Assembly (NCBI GenBank): GCA_016280855.1
Contig: JAEEHP010000038.1
Location: 1-41,291, forward strand
DNA length: 41,291 bases
Reading direction: 5' to 3'
From: Bacteroidaceae bacterium
GTDB taxonomy: Bacteria > Bacteroidota > Bacteroidia > Bacteroidales > Bacteroidaceae
In this document: one piece after another, positions 15,899 through 21,742 of the stretch
Position numbering within the stretch: the stretch's first letter is position 1
Layout of the letters: the number at the start of each line of letters is the position of its first letter
The notes under the pieces: generated by a model
Databases searched by the model: none
What the model was told of the DNA's origin: nothing
The model's input: the letters and a program-made list of their open reading frames with translations, nothing else
Made by a program: the position numbers and the translations under genes

Positions 15899-16437
15899 TT
15901 GCATCCTCTGATGCCTTTGACCACGTCCGTTGTGTCAGCCTCTTCGGTGGCTGAGCGGTAGTAGTAGCCCCCGTATCCGTAGTCGTTCCAGTAGCGGTCG
16001 TAGTTGCGCAGGCGGAAGCGTGTGCTGTAGCCGTCGTAGCCCTCGATGTAGCCCGAGAAGTAGGTGGCGGAGAGGCTGTAGTCCATGATGACGCAGTCCA
16101 GGTCGGAGTCGTCGAAGTAGAGGTACAGTTTGCGGTTGCGCACTTCCCAGTCGAAGTAGTTCGTCACGGGACGTGAGTGACGGTAGTAGTCGATCTCTAC
16201 GCCGGTGCCGCGGTAGTAGCCGTAGCCGCTGGGACGGAACTCAATCTCGGAGCCCTCGGCACGCTCGCCGGTATAGCTGTTGTACATGTCAAGGTCGCCG
16301 AACCAGTGTCCGCTGACGGTGTAGCCAATATCGTCGTCGCGGTTGTCGTACCAGTAGTCAACGTCGCAGCTTGCGAAGAGGAACAGAGCGCCGAACAGCA
16401 CGCTCATCATCCAAAGGGTATTCTTCATTGTCTTCAT
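15880..16437 (-). CDS. Tyr/Asp-rich lipoprotein of unknown function
   Basis: The 185-residue product has a lipoprotein signal peptide with lipobox FASC (Cys24). The mature part is acidic and very rich in Tyr, with DVDYWYDNRDDD after the Cys, VSGHWFGDLDMY, and a final low-complexity stretch YWNDYGYGGYYYRS. I recognise no named family. The central part (VTNYFDWEVRNRKLYLYFDDSDLDCVIMDYSL) looks like a beta-rich lipocalin-like or DUF domain of Bacteroidales surface lipoproteins. The last codons (KSEK) are written by CACTTTT-type heptamer repeats. ATG at codon 1 or 5 is possible. Confidence 0.75.
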   Translation of the reverse strand: MKTMKNTLWMMSVLFGALFLFASCDVDYWYDNRDDDIGYTVSGHWFGDLDMYNSYTGERAEGSEIEFRPSGYGYYRGTGVEIDYYRHSRPVTNYFDWEVRNRKLYLYFDDSDLDCVIMDYSLSATYFSGYIEGYDGYSTRFRLRNYDRYWNDYGYGGYYYRSATEEADTTDVVKGIRGCNRKSEK

Positions 16438-16479
16438 AGTTGTATATCTTTAAAGGGTTATTATTTAAGTTTGACGCTG

Positions 16480-16511
16480 CAAAGGTACAGCCTTTTTCGT
16501 GTCGTAGCAAA
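16480..16511 (-). promoter_or_regulatory. Complete Bacteroidota promoter for the Tyr-rich lipoprotein
   Basis: On the minus strand the -33 TTTG is at 16508-16511 and the -7 TACCTTTG at 16480-16487, separated by exactly 20 bp. The leader before the ATG is about 37 nt. This is one of the cleanest promoters in the window. Confidence 0.85.
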
Positions 16512-16560
16512 CAACTTTCCCTAAACGCTCAGGGGATTTTCCCTAAACCTCATAGGCTTT

Positions 16561-16708
16561 TATCTTTCCGCTCGGCGCTTGCGACGCTTCGCTCTGCGAA
16601 GAACTCTCCGCTCTTTCACTTTTCACTCTTATATTCTTCATTCTTCATTCTTCATTTCGCCACAGGCGACCATTCTTCATTCTTCATTCTTCATTCCCCC
16701 GGAGGGGG
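16561..16708. repeat. Mosaic of element A and heptamer arrays
   Basis: Positions 16570-16592 are a copy, in the opposite orientation, of the GC-rich module (GCGAAGCGTCGCAAGCGCC core) found inside the transglutaminase-like gene at 29312-29338. CACTTTT and ATTCTTC heptamers follow, with a short CGCCACAGGCG hairpin and then a CCCCCGGAGGGGG hairpin at about 16695-16708. No gene is seen in the gap 16488-16710. Confidence 0.85.
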
Positions 16709-16710
16709 CT

Positions 16711-17574
16711 TTACATCCCTCTCGCCTTATAGATCAGCTCCTTCGCTTCATTGATCTCGCGCATCTTCACTTCCGCCGCCTTGCGCACATCTTCGCCGAG
16801 CGACGCGACGCGGTCGGGGTGGTGCTTCACCACCATCCTCTTGTAGGCTGCGCGCACCTCGTCGTCAGTCGCCGTCTCGCTGATCTCGAGCACGGCGTAG
16901 GCATCCTTCAATGTCGTCGCTCCGAGGTTCAGCATCGAGTTCAGTTCGGCTTCCGAGAGCCCTAAGTGTTGCGTCACCTCGCGCAGTGCGGCGATCTCCT
17001 CCGAGGCCACGTGGCCGTCGGCCTTCGCCAGCATCGCCAGGAGCGACAGCAGCTGCAGGCGCTGGGAGTTGGTCAGCACACTTCTCAGCTGGTGGCAGGC
17101 ATCGATGATGGTCTGCTGGTACGACCCCGGCCGCTGCGCCTCCATCTGCTTCTGCTTCTCAAACAGTTTCAGCATGATCGCATTGCCTTCTTCCACGGCG
17201 GTCTCGCCGAAGTTCAGGCGCAGGAAGCTGCGCATCGCCTCCATCTCCGAGTGCATGATCTTGCCGTCGGCACGGATGATGTAGCTGGCCAGCGTCAGCA
17301 GCGAGAACAGGAATCCGTTGCGCGTCCCCTCGTCCATGCGACGTTGGGAATAGCCTTGCTGGTAGCTGCCGTCGCCATATTCGCTGCCGGTGTAGGTGCC
17401 ACCGCTGTTAGGGCCGTTCCCGTCGTTGATCTCACGACCGAACACGCCATCGACGAAACCGTTGTCGTCGGCAACGGCATCAAATAATGCGCCGAGCACG
17501 AAGCCCGCCAAAGCCCCTATGGGGCCTCCTGAGAGCAGCCCTAAGAAGCCGCCAATCCATTTTGCTTTTGCCAT
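16711..17574 (-). CDS. TerB-like/DnaJ-domain protein (DjlA-like co-chaperone)
   Basis: The 287-residue protein starts with a hydrophobic, glycine-rich segment (about 5-35) that may anchor it. A TerB-like helical domain follows (about 85-205, with ASYIIRADGKIMHSEMEAM and LLAMLAKADGHVASEEI). The C-terminal J domain (about 222-285) carries the HPD motif in VVKHHPDRV. The architecture equals DjlA: membrane segment, TerB, J domain, with DnaK as partner. Its ATG lies 34 bp inside the 3' end of cutC, so the two genes are probably co-transcribed. Confidence 0.9.
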   Translation of the reverse strand: MAKAKWIGGFLGLLSGGPIGALAGFVLGALFDAVADDNGFVDGVFGREINDGNGPNSGGTYTGSEYGDGSYQQGYSQRRMDEGTRNGFLFSLLTLASYIIRADGKIMHSEMEAMRSFLRLNFGETAVEEGNAIMLKLFEKQKQMEAQRPGSYQQTIIDACHQLRSVLTNSQRLQLLSLLAMLAKADGHVASEEIAALREVTQHLGLSEAELNSMLNLGATTLKDAYAVLEISETATDDEVRAAYKRMVVKHHPDRVASLGEDVRKAAEVKMREINEAKELIYKARGM

Positions 17575-18245
17575 ATCTTTTTATTGAGTTTAGTTCCGTG
17601 TAATTCCCTCGCTCCCGTTTCCTCGATGATGCGTCGTGCGTTGTCGTTGTTCACGCCGCAGCCCGGCATGATGATGATGCGCCATGCCGCCTGTTCCACC
17701 AGTGCCCGCAGCGCCGGAATACCCTCTTCGGCCGTCGTCGCTATCGTGCCGTCGGGCATTCTGCCGCCCGTCGTCAGCACACGTGCCACGCCCAGCTCGA
17801 TGAGTTGCTCCAGCGCCGCCTGCGGGTTGCGGACGTGGTCGAAGGCACGGTGGAAGGTCACGGGCAGCCCTTGTGCCGCCGCCATCCATCGCTGCATCGC
17901 CGCCGTGTCGATATCGTTGTCGGGCGTCAGCGCGCCGCATACGATGGCCGAGGCTCCAGCCTCCACGGCTTCGCGGATGTCAGCCTCCATGATGGCGACC
18001 TCGTCGTCGTCATAGACGAAATCCCCTTCACGCGCGCGTATTAAAAGATGAATACGCACGCCCGGATACTTCGCCCTCAGCCGTCGCAGCACGTTCATGG
18101 ACGGAGTCAGGCCATCCACCGACAGCGCCTGGCACAACTCAATGCGCTCTGCCCCGTCCTCTATGGCCTTCACTGCGCTACGCCAACTGCCGCAGCACAC
18201 TTCCATCACAATATCTTGAAGATTCAAGTAACTCATATTCTTCAT
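17541..18245 (-). CDS. cutC: CutC family protein
   Basis: TIM-barrel protein historically linked to copper homeostasis; its enzymatic role is unsettled. The 234-residue product shows MEVCCGSWRSAVKAIEDGAERIELC, GLTPSMNVLRRLRAKY, VHLLIRAREGDFVY-like and LTPDNDID, VTFHRAFD, VLTTGG and MPGCGVNNDNARRI. The family normally continues after the EFHG motif for some 20 residues. Here, after RELHGT, the frame enters the start of the TerB/DnaJ gene and ends with an unrelated tail, so the C-terminus is probably shortened. The start at 18245 is uncertain; ATGs at codons 4 and 14 are alternatives, and homologues usually begin near MEVCC. Confidence 0.88.
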   Translation of the reverse strand: MKNMSYLNLQDIVMEVCCGSWRSAVKAIEDGAERIELCQALSVDGLTPSMNVLRRLRAKYPGVRIHLLIRAREGDFVYDDDEVAIMEADIREAVEAGASAIVCGALTPDNDIDTAAMQRWMAAAQGLPVTFHRAFDHVRNPQAALEQLIELGVARVLTTGGRMPDGTIATTAEEGIPALRALVEQAAWRIIIMPGCGVNNDNARRIIEETGARELHGTKLNKKIWQKQNGLAAS

Positions 18246-18344
18246 TCTTCATTCCCCTCCCCCCCACGGGGGGAGCCGGAGAGGGGCTTTCATTCTTCAT
18301 TCTTCATTCCCCTCCCCCCCACGGGGGGAGCCGGAGAGGGGCTT
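18236..18344. repeat. Two tandem 55-bp units of ATTCTTC array plus C/G hairpin
   Basis: The hairpin modules start at 18254 and 18309, exactly 55 bp apart, and the intervening sequence is identical including the ATTCTTC heptamers. Each hairpin can pair CTCCCCCC with GGGGGGAG. The unit is shared with 15836-15869. It separates the fucosidase gene from cutC and overlaps the first codons of cutC. Confidence 0.92.
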
Positions 18345-19640
18345 TCATTCCTCAATCCTCGCAACCCAGTCCGCGCTTTTGCGTCCTTCGGGCAGCAGGA
18401 TGGTCAGTCGTTGCGTTTTCTTGTCGAACCGCGCTTGCAGCTTCGTTCCGTTGTCCAGCGCCATCACCGCTTTCGGCTTCTTTCCCGTCCACGGCAGTTC
18501 GATCTCCGTCGTCTCGTTGTTGAACACGTGAGCGTACATGCAGCCTTCGCGCTTCGTCGCCACGCCCCATGCGTATTCGCCGGCACCCTTTGTGCCGTAG
18601 ATGCTCTCGCCGTTCACGTCCATCCACGCTCCGATGCCGCGCAGGCGGTCGAGGGCCGCGGCAGGCAGTTCGCCGTTGGGCTGAGGCCCTATGTTCAGCA
18701 GCAGGTTCGAGCTCTTGGCGGCCGCACGGGCGATGAGCTGGATGAGTGTTTCTGTCGATTTGTAGTTCTGGTCAGCTACCTTATATCCCCACATCCCGTT
18801 CATCGTCTGGCACATCTCCAAGGGCAGCTGGCTCACCTCCTGTCCCGACAGCCCTGCCGTGTTCTCGCCGGGCAGGTCGCGCTCGAACATCTGGAAGTCC
18901 TCGCCCTCGATGGGCGTGATATGGTGGTTGTTGCCGATGAGGCACGCGGGTTGCAGCTCATGGATGTAACGGTAGAACTCCGGCATACGCCAGTCAAAGG
19001 GAATGGAATCCGCGTCGTGGTCCCAGTAGCCGTCGAACCACAAGCCGCCGATGGGGGCATAGCCCGTCAGCAGCTCCTTCACCTGCGTCTTCATGAAGGC
19101 GAAGTAGCTGTCGTAGTCCGGTCGCAAGGCGCGTCCCGTCTTCAGCCCCGTGCGGCCTACGGGGTAGTCCGTGCGGTGCCAGTCGAGGATCGAGTAGTAG
19201 AGATGCAGGCGTACGTCCTGCTCGCGGCACGCCTGCGACAGCTCCTTCAGCACGTCGCGCTTGAAAGGCGTAGCATCGACGATGTCGTAGTCGCCCGTCC
19301 GTGTGCCGTACATCGAGAAACCGTCGTGGTGACGGCTCGTGAACGTGATATACTTTGCGCCCGACGCCTTGATGGCCTTGACCCACGCGTCGGCGTCGAA
19401 GCGTGCGGGGTAGAACCCCGATGCGGCCTTCTGGTACTCCGCGTCCGAGAGTCCGCTGTTCAAGTACCATTCGCCCTGCGCGAACATACTGTAGATGCCC
19501 CAATGGATGAACACGCCGAAGCGCATCTCCTCGAACGCCGCCCGTGCCTCCGCATTCTCCTTCGTGGGCACATAGCTGCCCGCCGCGGCCGTCGTCCACG
19601 CCATTGCACCTATCAAAAACGCTATGATTTTCTGCTTCAT
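18345..19640 (-). CDS. Alpha-L-fucosidase, GH29
   Basis: Exported glycoside hydrolase that removes alpha-linked fucose, for example from host mucin glycans. The 431-residue product has a signal peptide (about 1-21). It carries the GH29 motifs MRFGVFIHWGIYS (39-51), YITFTSRHHDGFSMY (97-111), LHLYYSILDWH and GLWFDGYWDHD with the nucleophile Asp203. LLNIGPQPNG is the usual GH29 landmark before the C-terminal beta domain (about 350-431). A perfect promoter sits upstream. The absence of a SusC/SusD pair nearby means it is not part of a recognisable polysaccharide utilisation locus. Confidence 0.93.
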   Translation of the reverse strand: MKQKIIAFLIGAMAWTTAAAGSYVPTKENAEARAAFEEMRFGVFIHWGIYSMFAQGEWYLNSGLSDAEYQKAASGFYPARFDADAWVKAIKASGAKYITFTSRHHDGFSMYGTRTGDYDIVDATPFKRDVLKELSQACREQDVRLHLYYSILDWHRTDYPVGRTGLKTGRALRPDYDSYFAFMKTQVKELLTGYAPIGGLWFDGYWDHDADSIPFDWRMPEFYRYIHELQPACLIGNNHHITPIEGEDFQMFERDLPGENTAGLSGQEVSQLPLEMCQTMNGMWGYKVADQNYKSTETLIQLIARAAAKSSNLLLNIGPQPNGELPAAALDRLRGIGAWMDVNGESIYGTKGAGEYAWGVATKREGCMYAHVFNNETTEIELPWTGKKPKAVMALDNGTKLQARFDKKTQRLTILLPEGRKSADWVARIEE

Positions 19641-19656
19641 ATCATTACTTTTTTTG

Positions 19657-19688
19657 CAAAGATAAGCCCTTTTGACGAATCCGCCAAA
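19657..19688 (-). promoter_or_regulatory. Complete promoter for the GH29 gene
   Basis: The -33 TTTG at 19685-19688 and the -7 TATCTTTG at 19657-19664 on the minus strand are separated by 20 bp. The leader is about 12 nt. The remainder of the gap (19689-19790) shows no feature. Confidence 0.85.
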
Positions 19689-19790
19689 TTTTTACCATTT
19701 TATTTATAAGTTCTTGTGGCGGTCGCCGCACTGATCTGCACCGTGGACCTTGTGGTCATCGCAATGTCATGAAATAAAGCTCCCTGTTAG

Positions 19791-21128
19791 TTATACATTT
19801 GTTAGCAAAAAAGCCATATACATTGGTATGGTCAGCAGCTGCTCGCTTCTTCCGACATTATAATCACCCAGTTTCAGGGCACTTGTGACGTGATATTTGT
19901 CTGGATGCTTCAATACCGTGCTCATTGACTTGGCATTTCCTGTCGTGGCCTTACATTCCACTGGTGTACACAGTCCCCTATAGCGTATGAGGAAATCGAG
20001 TTCCAGGCCTCCGTCTTTATGGAAGTAATACAGCTTTCGGCCCATTTTGCCAAAGATGTCGGCCAAGAGGTTCTCTTTGATGGCGCCATGATAGCTGAGC
20101 AAGTCGCCTTGCAGGATGCTTGACTGAGTGCCTTCTTCCAACATCGATACCAGCAAACCAATGTCTGCCATATATACCTTGAACTCACTTTGGATGCGTT
20201 GGCCATCAAGGGGAAGTTCCGTTATTCGTGTGTTGTAGCATCTGCGTATAATTCCAGCATCTTCTATCCATTGCAGGCTGCCGGCATAGTCGCGCCCGCG
20301 ACCACCTCGACGCACTACCGTATAGCTGAACTTCTTGTACTCACGAGCCAGCTGAGCAGGTATGGATTCGAAACATTCCCTGATACGCGGCTTATCGGCT
20401 GCAGGGGCGTACTTCACCATGTCTGATTTGTATTCTTCGACAATGCGTCTTTGCACGGCCAGCACCTTGCCTATCTGTTTTGTTTCCATGAAAGTGGTTA
20501 CAACCTCAGGCATACCACCAACTACTACATACTGATTGAGCAATTCACGGAATCGGTCGTGCAGGGCTTCCTCAACGGGAGTTTCGCTCGCTAGGCATTT
20601 TCTTAGGTAGTCAAGGTGAATCTGCTTGATGCCGTTCGCCCACAGCCACTCCTCAAAGTCCATCGGATACATATCTACTATGTCCTCAAAGCCTACAGGA
20701 ATAGAGGCCTCCGCTTCCTCTTTCTTCTCTTCGGGAGTTTTATAGCCGTTGACACCAAGTAGCGACCCTGTACACATCACTTCATAACGGCCATCCAAAT
20801 GGAAATATTTCAGCGCCCCCCTGGCTTTCGGACAATCCTGTATCTCGTCAAAGATGAAACAGGTTTCTCCTGCCTTGATCTCAACACTGGGCATAGCTGC
20901 CGTGATACGCATGATGATAGCATCTACCTCCAGATTTGGCGTAAAGAACTTTTTATAGTCTGGATGCTCACGGAAATCCAAATATACCACATGCTTGAAA
21001 TGTTTGCGGGCAAAATATACCACGCTACTGGTCTTGCCACACTGGCGGACGCCTTTCACAACAAGAGGCTTGTGAGAGGAGTCATCCAACCATGACTGGA
21101 GTGTGTTTTCAATTTTACGTTTATACAT
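19791..21128 (-). CDS. AAA-family ATPase with DUF4143 C-terminal domain
   Basis: The 445-residue protein has the Walker A sequence VVKGVRQCGKTSSV (about 23-36), a Walker B-type FIFDEIQDCP (about 89-98), and the sensor-like MCTGSLLGV. The C-terminal DUF4143 part contains a PD-(D/E)XK-like motif (GLELDFLIRY with PVECKAT). This family is very common and often horizontally exchanged in Bacteroidales; its function is unknown and sometimes proposed to be defence-related. Its ATG overlaps the stop codon of a repeat-built leader ORF (21121-21276). A plus-strand ORF in the upstream repeats is a shadow. Confidence 0.9.
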   Translation of the reverse strand: MYKRKIENTLQSWLDDSSHKPLVVKGVRQCGKTSSVVYFARKHFKHVVYLDFREHPDYKKFFTPNLEVDAIIMRITAAMPSVEIKAGETCFIFDEIQDCPKARGALKYFHLDGRYEVMCTGSLLGVNGYKTPEEKKEEAEASIPVGFEDIVDMYPMDFEEWLWANGIKQIHLDYLRKCLASETPVEEALHDRFRELLNQYVVVGGMPEVVTTFMETKQIGKVLAVQRRIVEEYKSDMVKYAPAADKPRIRECFESIPAQLAREYKKFSYTVVRRGGRGRDYAGSLQWIEDAGIIRRCYNTRITELPLDGQRIQSEFKVYMADIGLLVSMLEEGTQSSILQGDLLSYHGAIKENLLADIFGKMGRKLYYFHKDGGLELDFLIRYRGLCTPVECKATTGNAKSMSTVLKHPDKYHVTSALKLGDYNVGRSEQLLTIPMYMAFLLTNV

Positions 21129-21276
21129 AGATACATGATTTTATGCTGACTACAAGAAGTGTGTTCACATTTTCATGCCGACTTTTTTGTGCTGAACACA
21201 CATTTTCATGCCGACTTTTTTGTGCTGAACACACATTTTCATGCCGACTTTTTTTGTGCTGAACACACATTTTCAT
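21121..21276 (-). CDS. Putative 51-residue leader ORF made of 33-bp repeats
   Basis: The ATG lies 14 bp after a perfect -7 box, and the frame runs through three and a half 33-bp repeats to TAA. Since 33 nt are 11 codons, the peptide repeats CSAQKSRHENV. The TAA overlaps the ATG of the ATPase gene in the string ATGTATAA, an arrangement typical of translational coupling. The first repeat has seven A where the others have six, which shifts its register against the rest. Within repeats 2-4 another frame offers an ATG AAA ATG start per unit and ends at a TGA. Translation is inference from position only. Confidence 0.45.
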   Translation of the reverse strand: MKMCVQHKKSRHENVCSAQKSRHENVCSAQKSRHENVNTLLVVSIKSCIYV

Positions 21277-21285
21277 GCCGACTTT
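21167..21285. repeat. Four direct repeats of 33 bp upstream of the ATPase gene
   Basis: The unit contains CATTTTCATGCCGAC and TTTTTTGTGCTGAACACA; the CAT of each unit lies at 21174, 21207, 21240 and 21274. Spacing is 33, 33 and 34 bp, the last because of one extra T in the homopolymer. The repeats fill the leader between promoter and ATPase start. Confidence 0.95.
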
Positions 21286-21290
21286 CGCCG

Positions 21291-21298
21291 CAAAGATA
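21291..21298 (-). promoter_or_regulatory. -7 box for the leader ORF and ATPase
   Basis: TATCTTTG followed by CGGCG on the minus strand. It directly precedes the 33-bp repeats. No clear -33 element is visible at the expected distance. Confidence 0.7.
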
Positions 21299-21383
21299 CA
21301 GTCTTTTCTCTTTTTTTATGCACATTACGACAGAAAAAGTTCCTTTGGATGTACATTTTTAACAATTGAGTTCATCGCGAACG

Positions 21384-21419
21384 CGAACGCCGCCCGTGCC
21401 TCTATGTTCTCCTTCGCGG
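21384..21419 (-). pseudogene. Short relic similar to the GH29 N-terminus
   Basis: Thirty-one of 36 bases match the fucosidase gene at 19532-19567 in the same orientation, including an uninterrupted 19-base match. The translated relic keeps ENxEARAAF, equal to the fucosidase residues around 28-36, but the surrounding frame does not continue. It may be the remainder of a second GH29 gene or a local duplication. The rest of the gap 21299-21421 holds no gene. Confidence 0.4.
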
Positions 21420-21421
21420 CT

Positions 21422-21465
21422 GGAAAACGAACGAGAGCGGTGCTGATGCAGCCCGCTCTCGTTTC
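21422..21465 (-). terminator. Terminator after the 52-residue small protein
   Basis: A 10-bp perfect stem ACGAGAGCGG (21431-21440 with 21453-21462) and a 12-nt loop are followed on the minus strand by TCGTTTTCC. It lies about 30 bp beyond the stop of the small protein gene. Confidence 0.75.
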
Positions 21466-21494
21466 TTCCAATGAATCTTTATCAAGTACGATGC

Positions 21495-21653
21495 TTACTC
21501 GTCGCCGTAGTCAAAAATCTCCCAATCACCTTGGTACTTGACATCACCTTCGGTGTCGTTGACGGTTTCGCCTTTAGGGAGGCTGGCGGCAATCGGCATG
21601 ATATGCTCTGTGAGGATGACCTCAGTCTGCGGAATGATATATGTCTTTTTCAT
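21495..21653 (-). CDS. Small protein of 52 residues, MKKTYIIP-type
   Basis: The ORF begins MKKTYIIPQTEVILTEH and ends in an acidic tail WEIFDYGDE. Small Bacteroidales proteins that start MKKTYxxP followed by a beta-like VIxL segment and an acidic, Gly/Asp-rich C-terminus are a familiar but functionally unknown group, often beside secreted or Ig-like proteins. There is no signal peptide. It lies 89 bp downstream of the giant secreted protein gene in the same direction and ahead of a terminator, so the two are probably co-transcribed. A link to RiPP-type precursors is conceivable but unsupported. Confidence 0.65.
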   Translation of the reverse strand: MKKTYIIPQTEVILTEHIMPIAASLPKGETVNDTEGDVKYQGDWEIFDYGDE

Positions 21654-21697
21654 AACCTTTGAAATGAATATTCTATTATTATTACTTTCTGCCCGCA

Positions 21698-21735
21698 GGC
21701 CCCCCTCCCTTTTCGGGGAGGGGCCGGGGGAGAGG
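21698..21735. repeat. C/G hairpin module between the giant gene and the small ORF
   Basis: GGCCCCCCTCCC and GGGGAGGGGCC enclose a TTTTC loop, followed by GGGGGAGAGG. It is a variant, in opposite orientation, of the hairpin modules at 15836, 18254 and 18309. A T run is missing on either side, so termination is doubtful. Confidence 0.75.
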
Positions 21736-21742
21736 CTGTCGT

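Noticed and set aside
18048..19709. Plus-strand ORF of 553 codons
   Set aside because: It is antisense to the complete GH29 gene with all catalytic motifs and begins in repeats; G+C-rich genes here give long shadow frames.
21159..21362. Plus-strand ORF of 67 codons with repeats of HFHADFFVLNT
   Set aside because: It only reads the 33-bp repeats from the other side, without a promoter; the minus-strand leader ORF has promoter and position in its favour.
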